From NCBI GenBank assembly GCA_937958735.1, contig CALGNG010000278.1, positions 1 through 8,922 of the forward strand: DNA of 8,922 nucleotides, given 5' to 3'. Of the stretch, positions 1 to 6,356 are shown piece by piece. The position numbers were made by a program, and so were the translations under genes. Position 1 is the stretch's first letter; each line of letters opens with the position of its first letter. A model generated the notes under the pieces. It ran no database searches. It had not been told where the DNA came from and was given only the letters and a program-made list of their open reading frames with translations. The stretch is from an uncultured Aquimarina sp. Its GTDB lineage: Bacteria; Bacteroidota; Bacteroidia; Flavobacteriales; Flavobacteriaceae.

Positions 1-403
1 TCGTGAAATGCTTAAGATGATTAAAGAAAAATCTGAATTACTTGAAATTGATAGTAAATTTTTATCTAGATCTTTAAACCAAGGATTTTCTGGAGGAGAA
101 AAAAAACGTAATGAAATTTTCCAAATGGCTATGTTAGAGCCTAAAGTAGCTATTTTAGATGAAACAGATTCTGGATTAGATATTGATGCTTTGCGTATTG
201 TAGCCAACGGGGTTAATAAACTAAAAAGTAACGATAATGCTATAATAGTAATTACGCATTACCAACGCCTTTTAGATTATATCGTGCCAGATTTTGTACA
301 CGTATTACACGATGGGAAAATTGTAAAATCTGGAGATAAAAACCTTGCTTTGGAATTAGAAGAAAAAGGATACGATTGGATTAAAGAAGAGTTGAAAGCT
401 TAA
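1..403 (+). CDS. sufC: SufC, Fe-S cluster assembly ATPase (3' end only)
   Basis: This is the C-terminal 133 or so residues of an ABC-type ATPase; the open frame runs in from the left edge, so the start and the Walker A motif lie outside the window. Visible motifs in order are the signature [14 protein letters not shown] (bases about 88-129), Walker B with D-loop ([16 protein letters not shown], about 148-195) and the H-loop in [10 protein letters not shown]. The SGGEKKRNE form and the [11 protein letters not shown] form are typical of SufC rather than of transport ATPases. SufC is the cytosolic ATPase of the SufBC2D scaffold that builds Fe-S clusters. The next gene is sufD on the same strand, 84 bases downstream, which confirms the assignment. 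The family is normally about 250 residues, so roughly half is missing. No frameshift or missing motif is seen in the visible part. Confidence 0.95.
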   Translation, partial: REMLKMIKEKSELLEIDSKFLSRSLNQGFSGGEKKRNEIFQMAMLEPKVAILDETDSGLDIDALRIVANGVNKLKSNDNAIIVITHYQRLLDYIVPDFVHVLHDGKIVKSGDKNLALELEEKGYDWIKEELKA

Positions 404-414
404 ATTGATTATGA

Positions 415-473
415 GTTTGCTATTTTACGATTACTAGTTAATTATAAAAATAGCAAACCTATAATAGCAAACT
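415..473 (+). repeat. Inverted/direct repeat cluster between sufC and sufD (alternative hairpins)
   Basis: GTTTGCTATTTT at 415-426 is perfectly complementary to AAAATAGCAAAC at 447-458, giving a 12-bp stem with a 20-nt loop. A second copy, AATAGCAAACT at 463-473, can pair instead with 414-424. Two mutually exclusive hairpins are therefore possible. There is no T-run after either, so an intrinsic terminator is unlikely. An mRNA processing, stability or attenuation element between sufC and sufD is the simplest reading, but the function is inferred. Confidence 0.6.
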
Positions 474-487
474 GAAAACCATAAATT

Positions 488-1801
488 ATGGAATTAAAAG
501 AAAAATTAGTCTCTTCATTTTTAGCTTTCGAATCTACTGTAGATACTAAAAATCCGATACACGATATACGTACCGAGGCTATAAAAAGTTTTGAAGCTTA
601 TGGGTTTCCTACTAAGAAATTAGAAGCATGGAAATATACTTCGCTTAATGCTATTTTGAAGCAAGATTTTGTGTTGTTTCCAAAAAATGAAGTAGCCCTA
701 GAATATAAAGATGTAAAAAAATATTTTATAAACGATTTAGATAGTTATAAAATTGTTTTTATAGACGGTGTATACTCTGCGCACTTATCTAGGACAACAC
801 ACGACAAAATAGACGTGTGTCTAATGTCTTCTGCTTTAATCGAAAAGAGATTTAAGCAGGTAATAGATGTGTATTATAATACAATAGTAAAAGAAGATGG
901 ATTAACCGCCCTAAATACCGCTTATGCAAAAGAAGGTGCTTATATCTATATTCCAAAAAACACTGTAGCAGACAAGCCTATAGAAGTAGTTCATTTTTCT
1001 ACAGGTGCTAATGGTGCATTACTTTCGCAGCCTAGAAACCTAATTGTTGCAGAAGATAATGCAGAGGTAACTATAATAGAGCGTCATCAAAATTTATCGG
1101 AAGAAAAATCCTTTACTAACTCTGTTACCGAAATTTATGCAGGAAAAAATGCCCGTGTAGATTACTATAAAATACAGAACGATACAGATCAATCTAGCTT
1201 AGTAGATAGTACTTTTGTAGAGCAACACGATACATCGGTAGCATCTGTACATACCTTTGCTTTTGGTGGAGAAATTATACGTAATAATTTAAATTTCTAT
1301 CAAAAAGGAGAGGGGATTGACTCTATTTTAAATGGTGTAACTATATTAGAGGGTAAAACACATGTAGACCACAATACTCTAGTAGAACATCAAGAACCAA
1401 ACTGCGAAAGTCACCAAGACTATAAGGGTATTTTTGATGATAAAGCAACAGGGGTCTTTAATGGTAAAATTATAGTAGAGCAGATTGCACAAAAAACCAA
1501 TGCATTCCAATCCAATAACAATATTTTGTTAAGCGATAAAGCTACGGTAAACTCTAAGCCACAATTAGAAATTTTTGCAGACGATGTAAAATGCTCTCAT
1601 GGTTGTACTATTGGGCAATTGGACGAAAGTGCATTGTTTTATATGCGTTCTCGTGGTATTGCAATTAAAGAAGCAAAAGCTTTATTAATGTATGCCTTTG
1701 CTAATAATGTATTAGAATCTGTAAAAGTGCCACAGTTAAAAAAACGAATTAATAAAATAATAGCTCAAAAACTAGGAGTTAATCTTGGTTTCGATCTATA
1801 A
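488..1801 (+). CDS. sufD: SufD, Fe-S cluster assembly scaffold protein
   Basis: This 437-residue protein has the length and architecture of SufD: an N-terminal helical part (1-130), a long beta-helix core, and a C-terminal helical tail. The C-terminal half carries the family's most recognisable stretches: DHNTLVEHQEPNCESHQDYK (294-313), NGKIIVEQIAQKTNAFQSNN (325-344) and CSHGCTIGQLDESALFYMRS (369-388). Cys369 and His371 correspond to the Cys-x-His of E. coli SufD that, with a SufB cysteine, is implicated in cluster assembly (family knowledge). The motif contains an extra Cys373 where many homologues have Ala or Gly. The protein forms the SufBC2D scaffold with SufC, whose gene is immediately upstream. 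ATG at 488 gives the expected N terminus; no Shine-Dalgarno is seen, as is usual for Bacteroidota. The gene is followed by an intrinsic terminator at 1824-1857. Confidence 0.96.
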   Translation: MELKEKLVSSFLAFESTVDTKNPIHDIRTEAIKSFEAYGFPTKKLEAWKYTSLNAILKQDFVLFPKNEVALEYKDVKKYFINDLDSYKIVFIDGVYSAHLSRTTHDKIDVCLMSSALIEKRFKQVIDVYYNTIVKEDGLTALNTAYAKEGAYIYIPKNTVADKPIEVVHFSTGANGALLSQPRNLIVAEDNAEVTIIERHQNLSEEKSFTNSVTEIYAGKNARVDYYKIQNDTDQSSLVDSTFVEQHDTSVASVHTFAFGGEIIRNNLNFYQKGEGIDSILNGVTILEGKTHVDHNTLVEHQEPNCESHQDYKGIFDDKATGVFNGKIIVEQIAQKTNAFQSNNNILLSDKATVNSKPQLEIFADDVKCSHGCTIGQLDESALFYMRSRGIAIKEAKALLMYAFANNVLESVKVPQLKKRINKIIAQKLGVNLGFDL

Positions 1802-1823
1802 TTTTAAAATATTGATATTATTG

Positions 1824-1857
1824 AAGCCACTTAAATTTATTTGAGTGGCTTTTTTTT
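1824..1857 (+). terminator. Intrinsic terminator after sufD
   Basis: AAGCCACTT at 1824-1832 pairs with GAGTGGCTT at 1843-1851 (one wobble pair), with further A/T pairs possible inside, followed by an uninterrupted T-run through 1857. It lies 23 bases after the sufD stop and ends 22 bases before the glsA ATG. It should end the sufBCD transcript. Confidence 0.85.
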
Positions 1858-1864
1858 AGCTTTA
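1857..1864 (+). promoter_or_regulatory. Possible glsA -7 box overlapping the terminator T-run
   Basis: TAGCTTTA differs by one base from the Bacteroidota -7 consensus TAnnTTTG and would start a transcript about 10 bases before the glsA ATG. A TTTG at 1840-1843, inside the terminator stem, lies 13 bases upstream, shorter than the usual -33/-7 spacing. Weak candidate; read-through from sufD is the alternative. Confidence 0.25.
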
Positions 1865-1879
1865 AATCCTATTGTAAAA

Positions 1880-2794
1880 ATGAATTACGAAGTATTATTT
1901 TCTGAAATTCACGCAAAAATTAAAGAAGAGAAAAACAACGGAAAAGTAGCGGGTTATATTCCAGAATTAAAACTAGTAGATCCTTCTAAGTTTGGCGCCA
2001 ATTTAATTTTTATAAATGGTGGAACTTATAATTATGGAGATGCCTTAGAACGTTTTTCAATCCAAAGTATATCTAAAGTGTTTTCGTTGGTGTTGGCGTA
2101 TAAATTAGTAGACGAAAAACTGTGGAAACGTGTAGGGGTAGAGCCATCTGGAACCGCCTTTAACTCGTTAATACAGCTAGAGTACGAAAAAGGGATACCA
2201 AGAAACCCCTTTATAAACGCGGGGGCTATTGTAATTTCAGATATTTTAATAACATATTTAAAACATCCTAAAGATGACTTTTTGGCTTTTGTGAGAAAAT
2301 TAGCCAATAACGAAACCATAAATTATTCACATACTATAGCTAAATCCGAAAAAGAAAAAGCCTATACCAATTACGCTTTAATCCATTTAATGAAATCATT
2401 CAAGAATATAAAAAATGATATCGAAGAAGTAATGGATTTCTATTTCCACCTATGTTCTATTAAAATGAATTGTGAAGAGATTTCTAAGGCCTTTTTGTTT
2501 TTAGCTAACGATGGAAAGCTGGAGCACACCAACGAACAAATATTGACTAAAGCCAAAAGCAAAAGAATAAACTCTATTATGCAGCTTTGTGGGTTTTATG
2601 ACGAGGCAGGAGAATTTGCTTTTAGAGTAGGTTTGCCAGGTAAAAGTGGAGTAGGAGGTGGGATAGTGGCATTGTATCCTAATAGGTACTGTATAAGTGT
2701 CTGGAGTCCTAAGTTAAATGCTAAAGGGAACTCTTTTTTAGGTACTCGTTTCCTAGAAGTATTTACTACAGAGATTGAAGAATCTATTTTCTAA
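1880..2794 (+). CDS. glsA: Glutaminase GlsA
   Basis: This 304-residue protein fits the bacterial glutaminase family (serine-dependent, beta-lactamase-like fold), which hydrolyses L-glutamine to L-glutamate and ammonia in the cytosol. Numbered from the ATG at 1880, the evidence is the SxxK catalytic motif in FSIQSISKVFSL (Ser63, Lys66), NPFINAGAI (109-117), SEKEKAYTNYAL (156-167), the CGFYDEAGEFAFRVGLPGKS stretch (237-256) and GVGGG (257-261). The length equals the usual 300-310 residues. A longer reading from TTG 1841 would add 13 residues encoded by the terminator hairpin and T-run, so it is rejected. The terminator separates it from the SUF genes, so functional coupling is not implied. It converges on the minus-strand gene 41 bases downstream, with no convincing terminator between them. 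Confidence 0.93.
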   Translation: MNYEVLFSEIHAKIKEEKNNGKVAGYIPELKLVDPSKFGANLIFINGGTYNYGDALERFSIQSISKVFSLVLAYKLVDEKLWKRVGVEPSGTAFNSLIQLEYEKGIPRNPFINAGAIVISDILITYLKHPKDDFLAFVRKLANNETINYSHTIAKSEKEKAYTNYALIHLMKSFKNIKNDIEEVMDFYFHLCSIKMNCEEISKAFLFLANDGKLEHTNEQILTKAKSKRINSIMQLCGFYDEAGEFAFRVGLPGKSGVGGGIVALYPNRYCISVWSPKLNAKGNSFLGTRFLEVFTTEIEESIF

Positions 2795-2835
2795 TAAATA
2801 AAAGCTTATAACAAAGAGTAAAAGTATAATAGACT

Positions 2836-3465
2836 CTAGTTTGGATTAAGAAGACTTTTTTTAGAACGAAAAATCAACTTATTCCAGCCCAAAGAAATCA
2901 CAAAAGTATTAATGCCCCCATTGCGATCCTGAAAATTAAGGTTGCTAGCATGTCTTTTTCCAGCACGTAATTCTAAAAAGTGCCCTTTGTTGTATTGGTA
3001 ACTTAGGCCAGTAAAAAAATTGTCAGAAAAAATAAAACCATCGGATTGTCTTCTTGGAGTATTAGCAATATAATGTGGTCCAGAACCAATTAAACCATAA
3101 AAACTTAAAATATCTCGATAGATATTTAATTTAAAAGAGAGTGCTACATTTATCCCAAACTCGTAGCTGTTAGAATAAGAAGTAGTATCTTCTTTTTTAA
3201 ATCTAGAAAGGTTAAATTGTGGCTGACTTAAGACTTCTAAAGAAAATCTTTTATATTTAAGTAGTCTATAATTATGCTCTAGCTGTAATAAAAGTACTTC
3301 ATAATCTCTGTCGATGTCTATAGAAGTAAAACCTAAGCCATTGTTTGTGCCCACTCCGATATTAAAACCTAATTTGTGTTGGTGGTAGTTAGAGGTGTCC
3401 TGTGCTAACGTAGTTAGTGTGGAGAGGTATAATAGTAGTAAGGCAATAATATGCTTTAAATCCAT
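2836..3465 (-). CDS. PagL-like outer-membrane acyloxyacyl hydrolase (lipid A deacylase family)
   Basis: A 209-residue exported protein: residues 1-22 (a hydrophobic LLLLYLSTLTTLAQ stretch ending in AQ) look like a type I signal peptide. The rest alternates short amphipathic strands, as in an eight-stranded outer-membrane barrel. Near the C terminus, LELRAGKRHASNLNFQDRNG (164-183) matches the HxSN...NxGI signature of PagL lipid A 3-O-deacylases, with His172, Ser174 and Asn175 as the expected catalytic or oxyanion positions. The third catalytic residue of Pseudomonas PagL is a Glu 14 residues after the His; here that position is Asn186, within GGIN. Family members would remove an acyl chain from lipid A at the outer membrane; activity here is inferred. 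The gene is transcribed divergently from sufS (121-base gap) and converges on glsA. An alternative is a non-enzymatic barrel of the same fold. Confidence 0.72.
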   Translation of the reverse strand: MDLKHIIALLLLYLSTLTTLAQDTSNYHQHKLGFNIGVGTNNGLGFTSIDIDRDYEVLLLQLEHNYRLLKYKRFSLEVLSQPQFNLSRFKKEDTTSYSNSYEFGINVALSFKLNIYRDILSFYGLIGSGPHYIANTPRRQSDGFIFSDNFFTGLSYQYNKGHFLELRAGKRHASNLNFQDRNGGINTFVISLGWNKLIFRSKKSLLNPN

Positions 3466-3507
3466 AAGTTGGTTTTAAGTTTTTAGACGTAATTAAATAG
3501 TAAGGCT

Positions 3508-3525
3508 ATCCAAGCTTTTTTGGAT
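3508..3525. repeat. Short inverted repeat in the divergent pagL-like/sufS intergenic region
   Basis: ATCCAA (3508-3513) and TTGGAT (3520-3525) form a perfect 6-bp inverted repeat around a 6-base centre. It sits midway between the two divergent start codons, where an operator could act on either gene. It is short and AT-rich, so chance is possible. Confidence 0.3.
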
Positions 3526-3555
3526 TCTATAACTAATGATTAACTCGTAAAACGC

Positions 3556-3563
3556 TAACTTTG
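3556..3563 (+). promoter_or_regulatory. Candidate sufS promoter, -7 element
   Basis: TAACTTTG matches the Bacteroidota -7 consensus TAnnTTTG exactly and ends 23 bases before the sufS ATG. That predicts a leader of about 15-20 bases. No good TTG -33 element is seen 17-23 bases upstream. It implies that sufS-sufE-sufT has its own promoter. Confidence 0.55.
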
Positions 3564-3586
3564 TAAAATTATTTAAAATACAATTA

Positions 3587-4804
3587 ATGGGATTAGATAT
3601 TGATAAAATAAGAGCAGATTTTCCGATCTTAAAAAGAGAAGTCAATGGGAAACCATTAGTGTATTTTGACAATGCAGCAACTTCTCAAAAGCCCCAAGTA
3701 GTAATTGATGCAATTGTAGATTATTATAGTAACTACAATGCTAATATACACAGGGGAGTGCATACCCTTTCGCAAGAAGGAACCGATGCTTACGAGCAGG
3801 CTCGTAAAAAAATACAAGCTCATTTTGGAGCAGAAAAAGCGCACGAAATTATTTTAACAGCAGGTACTACCCATTCTATAAATATTGTAGCAACAGGTTT
3901 TACAGATTTGCTAGAAAAAGGAGACGAGATTATTGTTTCGGCATTAGAACACCATTCCAATATTGTGCCTTGGCAAATGTTATGTGAGCGCACTGGAGCA
4001 ATTCTTAAAGTAATTCCTATGAACGAGGAAGGCTCGTTAGTTATGGATGTTTATGAAGAATTGTTATCCCCAAAAACCAAATTGGTTTTTGTAAACCATG
4101 TATCCAATGCTTTAGGTACGGTAAACCCGATAGAGTTTATTATAGAAAAAGCCCATAAAGTAGGAGCTGCAGTACTAATAGATGGAGCCCAAGCCACCCC
4201 GCACATTAAGCCAGACGTACAAAAGTTAGGAGTAGATTTTTATGTAGCCTCTGCCCATAAATTATGTGGGCCTACAGGTGTAGGAGTATTATATGGAAAA
4301 GAAGAATGGTTAGGAAAACTACCCCCTTACCAAGGTGGTGGAGATATGATAGACCAAGTAACTTTCGAAAAAACCACCTATGCAGGCTTGCCGCATAAAT
4401 TTGAAGCAGGTACCCCAAATATTTGTGGAGGTATTGCTTTTGGTGTAGCATTAGATTATATGAATAATGTAGGCTTTGATGCTATCGCTGCCTACGAAGA
4501 AGAATTGCTGCAATACGCTACGGCAGAATTAAAACAAATAAAAGGATTGCGTATTTACGGAGAAGCCAAAGAAAAAACAGCCGTTATTTCTTTTAATGTA
4601 GGGACAATTCATCCATACGATATTGGGACTATTGTAGATAAATTAGGCATAGCAGTAAGAACGGGGCACCATTGTGCACAACCTATTATGACTTTTTACA
4701 ATATACCAGGTACAGTAAGAGCGTCGTTTGCATTTTATAACACCAAAGAAGAAATAGATGCCATGGTAGCTGCTGTAAAAAAAGCAGTTATGATGTTAAG
4801 TTAA
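3587..4804 (+). CDS. sufS: SufS, cysteine desulfurase
   Basis: A 405-residue PLP-dependent class V aminotransferase-fold enzyme that converts L-cysteine to L-alanine and passes the sulfur as a persulfide to SufE for cytosolic Fe-S assembly. Diagnostic residues are YFDNAATSQKP (26-36), the stacking-histidine segment SALEHHSNIVPWQ (118-130), LIDGAQATPH (197-206) with the PLP-binding Asp199, and the Schiff-base Lys225 in SAHKLCGPTG. The active-site Cys363 lies in the type II (SufS/CsdA) consensus RTGHHCAQP rather than the IscS loop. Both spacing and length match E. coli SufS closely. The start MGLDIDKIRADFP is the standard N terminus. sufE follows 54 bases downstream on the same strand, supporting co-transcription. 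No defects seen. Confidence 0.97.
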   Translation: MGLDIDKIRADFPILKREVNGKPLVYFDNAATSQKPQVVIDAIVDYYSNYNANIHRGVHTLSQEGTDAYEQARKKIQAHFGAEKAHEIILTAGTTHSINIVATGFTDLLEKGDEIIVSALEHHSNIVPWQMLCERTGAILKVIPMNEEGSLVMDVYEELLSPKTKLVFVNHVSNALGTVNPIEFIIEKAHKVGAAVLIDGAQATPHIKPDVQKLGVDFYVASAHKLCGPTGVGVLYGKEEWLGKLPPYQGGGDMIDQVTFEKTTYAGLPHKFEAGTPNICGGIAFGVALDYMNNVGFDAIAAYEEELLQYATAELKQIKGLRIYGEAKEKTAVISFNVGTIHPYDIGTIVDKLGIAVRTGHHCAQPIMTFYNIPGTVRASFAFYNTKEEIDAMVAAVKKAVMMLS

Positions 4805-4820
4805 TAAGTAGTATGAGTTT

Positions 4821-4841
4821 TTTTAGGTTTGCAGCCTAAAA
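4821..4841 (+). repeat. Small hairpin between sufS and sufE
   Basis: TTTTAGG (4821-4827) pairs perfectly with CCTAAAA (4835-4841) around a 7-base loop. It has a T-run before but none after it, so it is not a forward terminator. It could tune sufS versus sufE message stability; function unknown. Confidence 0.45.
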
Positions 4842-4858
4842 TGTAATGTCGAAAAAAT

Positions 4859-5284
4859 ATGAGTAATATAACAGAAATACAGCAAGAGATTGTATCGGAA
4901 TTCGAAATGTTTGACGATTGGATGCAACGATACGAATATATGATTGACCTAGGAAAAGACCTTCCTATAATTAACGATACTTATAAAACCGATAAGAATA
5001 TTATAAAAGGTTGCCAAAGTAAAGTATGGGTGCATGCAGAGTTAAAAGAAGATAAACTAGAATTTACGGCAGATAGTGATGCTATTATTACTAAAGGGAT
5101 TATTGCTATCTTAATAAGAGTTTTTTCTGGTCAGCACCCTAAAGATATTTTAGACGCAGATACCAGTTTTATAGACGAAATAGGATTAAAAGAGCATTTG
5201 TCGCCTACTAGAGCCAATGGACTAGTTAGCATGATAAAGCAATTAAAAATGTACGCTGTAGCCTACCAAACACAGTTAGATTAA
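4859..5284 (+). CDS. sufE: SufE, sulfur-acceptor protein for SufS
   Basis: A 141-residue protein of the SufE/CsdE family. It accepts the persulfide from the SufS active-site cysteine, enhances SufS activity and passes sulfur to the SufBCD scaffold. The acceptor cysteine is Cys52 in the family motif IIKGCQSKVWV (48-58), matching the position of the acceptor cysteine in E. coli SufE (Cys51). The N-terminal WMQRYEYMIDLGKDLP (21-36) and the central GIIAILIRVFSGQ helix are also family-typical. The ATG at 4859 follows an A-rich leader without a Shine-Dalgarno. It is the second gene of the sufS-sufE-sufT run; the spacing on either side (54 and 37 bases) suggests a single transcript. Confidence 0.96.
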   Translation: MSNITEIQQEIVSEFEMFDDWMQRYEYMIDLGKDLPIINDTYKTDKNIIKGCQSKVWVHAELKEDKLEFTADSDAIITKGIIAILIRVFSGQHPKDILDADTSFIDEIGLKEHLSPTRANGLVSMIKQLKMYAVAYQTQLD

Positions 5285-5321
5285 ATACCCTGTTACGACT
5301 AAAAAAATAAATAAAAAATAT

Positions 5322-5642
5322 ATGAGCACTATAGATACCAACGAATTAGGAGAAAAAGTAGTAGGGATTTTAAAAACTATTTTTGATCCAGAAATTCCAG
5401 TAGACATTTACGAATTAGGATTAATTTATGATGTTTTTGTTAACGAGGATTACGATGTAAAAGTATTAATGACGCTTACAACGCCAAACTGTCCAGTAGC
5501 CGAGACACTTCCTGTAGAAGTAGAGGAAAAAATAAAGTCTTTAGATGCGGTTAACGACTGCGAAGTAGAAATTACTTTTGATCCACCATGGAGTCAAGAC
5601 CTAATGAGCGAAGAGGCTAAGTTGGAATTAGGAATGCTTTAA
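5322..5642 (+). CDS. sufT: SufT-like DUF59/MIP18-family Fe-S assembly protein
   Basis: A 106-residue single-domain MIP18/DUF59 protein. The family signature is complete: FDPEIPVDIYELGLIYD (21-37), then MTLTTPNCPVAETLP (50-64) with the invariant Cys57, and VEITFDPPWSQDLMS (82-96). Proteins of this family encoded beside SUF genes act as auxiliary Fe-S maturation factors (SufT); the exact step, carrier versus target maturation, is not shown by the sequence. A second cysteine, Cys80, is outside the core motif. The gene ends the sufS-sufE run, 37 bases after sufE, and is followed by a long hairpin at 5657-5698. The family call is firm. The symbol sufT is used by analogy, because some annotations simply call it a SUF-associated protein. 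Confidence 0.9.
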   Translation: MSTIDTNELGEKVVGILKTIFDPEIPVDIYELGLIYDVFVNEDYDVKVLMTLTTPNCPVAETLPVEVEEKIKSLDAVNDCEVEITFDPPWSQDLMSEEAKLELGML

Positions 5643-5656
5643 TAAAATATAAAATA

Positions 5657-5698
5657 GGTACGAAGTAGTAAGAAATTACAAATCTATTACTTCGTACC
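5657..5698 (+). terminator. Large hairpin closing the sufS-sufE-sufT run (probable terminator or processing site)
   Basis: GGTACGAAGTAGTA at 5657-5670 pairs with TATTACTTCGTACC at 5685-5698 (14 bp, one G-T wobble) around a 14-base loop. Only a short broken T-rich stretch (TTTTAT, 5705-5710) follows, so termination may be partial. It begins 15 bases after the sufT stop. Confidence 0.6.
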
Positions 5699-5700
5699 AA

Positions 5701-5708
5701 TAACTTTT
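5701..5708 (+). promoter_or_regulatory. Weak -7-like box upstream of the DUF2480 gene
   Basis: TAACTTTT is one base off TAnnTTTG and lies just beyond the 5657-5698 hairpin, 20 bases before the DUF2480 ATG. No -33 TTG is visible. If real, DUF2480 is transcribed separately from the SUF genes. Confidence 0.25.
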
Positions 5709-5728
5709 ATGTTTAAGACTATAAGATA

Positions 5729-6235
5729 ATGGACGAAATTGTAAACCGAGTAGCAAGTAGTAATTTAATTACTATAGATTTAGAAGATTGGTATGTGGAA
5801 GGGGTGCGAACCGTTTTTGATATCTCGGATTGGTTATTTCAGGGTTTGTTACTTCGTGAAAAAGAATTTAGAGCACATGTAAGCCAACACAATTGGTCTC
5901 AATATCAAAATCATTTTATAGTATTAACCTGCAGTACAGATGCTATTATTCCAGGTTGGGCATATTTATTAATTACTTCGGCATTAGTTCCCTTTGCGCA
6001 AAAAACAATAGTAGGTACTCTAGACCAATTAGAAACCTTGTTGTACGAAGCAAAAATAAGCACATTAAGTATAGAAGAGTTTTCGAACAAACCTGTAATT
6101 ATAAAAGGTTGTTCTAACAAACCAGTACCAGAAAATGCATACCTGTGCCTATTGCAAAAATTGCAACCTGTAGCAAAAAGCATTATGTATGGAGAGGCCT
6201 GTTCCTCTGTTCTGCTCTTCAAAAAGAAAAAGTAA
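5729..6235 (+). CDS. DUF2480 family protein
   Basis: A 168-residue soluble protein with no signal peptide or membrane segment. It is recognised as DUF2480, a family of unknown function found in Bacteroidota, from the N-terminal LITIDLEDWYVEGVR (13-27), the FIVLTCSTDAIIPGWAYLL core (63-81) and the C-terminal pattern IIKGCSNKPVPENAYL (124-139) and YGEACSSV (154-161), ending in a lysine-rich tail. It has four cysteines (68, 128, 140, 158). IIKGCSNK resembles the sulfur-acceptor loop IIKGCQSK of SufE, encoded about 1 kb upstream. Its position right after sufS-sufE-sufT suggests a role in Fe-S or sulfur handling, but that is inference. A hairpin and a weak -7 box separate it from sufT, so it may or may not share the operon transcript. 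Confidence 0.85.
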   Translation: MDEIVNRVASSNLITIDLEDWYVEGVRTVFDISDWLFQGLLLREKEFRAHVSQHNWSQYQNHFIVLTCSTDAIIPGWAYLLITSALVPFAQKTIVGTLDQLETLLYEAKISTLSIEEFSNKPVIIKGCSNKPVPENAYLCLLQKLQPVAKSIMYGEACSSVLLFKKKK

Positions 6236-6268
6236 AAGCGGTATTTTGACTTAAAAAACACGCTTTTA
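6233..6268. terminator. Hairpin overlapping the DUF2480 stop codon
   Basis: TAAAAGCG (6233-6240) pairs perfectly with CGCTTTTA (6261-6268), and the 20-base loop can pair further (TTTT 6244-6247 with AAAA 6253-6256). The stop codon lies in the stem. No clean T-run follows on the plus strand, so forward termination is plausible but not certain. Confidence 0.45.
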
Positions 6269-6322
6269 ATCGATTTTAATTAAAGTAATTTTATTTCTAT
6301 TATTTTCTGTTTTATGGTTTTC

Positions 6323-6330
6323 TATCTTTA
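6323..6330 (+). promoter_or_regulatory. Candidate -7 element of the DUF3078 gene
   Basis: TATCTTTA is one base from TAnnTTTG and ends 26 bases before the ATG at 6357, with an A-rich leader between. No clear -33 TTG is seen at the usual distance. It would give the gene its own transcript, consistent with the strong terminator at its other end. Confidence 0.35.
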
Positions 6331-6356
6331 CATTTAGAAAAACTATTTTAAACTTT

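Noticed and set aside
1841..1879. TTG-initiated 13-residue N-terminal extension of glsA
   Set aside because: It would be encoded by the right arm and T-run of the sufD terminator, and GlsA family length is matched from ATG 1880.
2032..2319. Minus-strand open frame inside glsA
   Set aside because: It overlaps strongly conserved glutaminase motifs and has no recognisable protein features; shadow of glsA.
2815..2837. AGAGT...ACTCT stem between the convergent glsA and PagL-like genes as a bidirectional terminator
   Set aside because: Only 5 bp of stem and no T-run on either strand; too weak to call.
1880..3465. glsA plus PagL-like gene as a mobile insertion into the SUF locus
   Set aside because: No transposase, terminal inverted repeats, target duplications or tRNA site; codon use looks like that of the neighbours.
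3656..3844. Short minus-strand open frame inside sufS
   Set aside because: It lies antisense to the conserved sufS N-terminal region; no family resemblance.
5893..6261. Overlapping open frames on both strands within the DUF2480 gene
   Set aside because: DUF2480 motifs are in the frame starting at 5729; the others show no recognisable domain and low-complexity composition.
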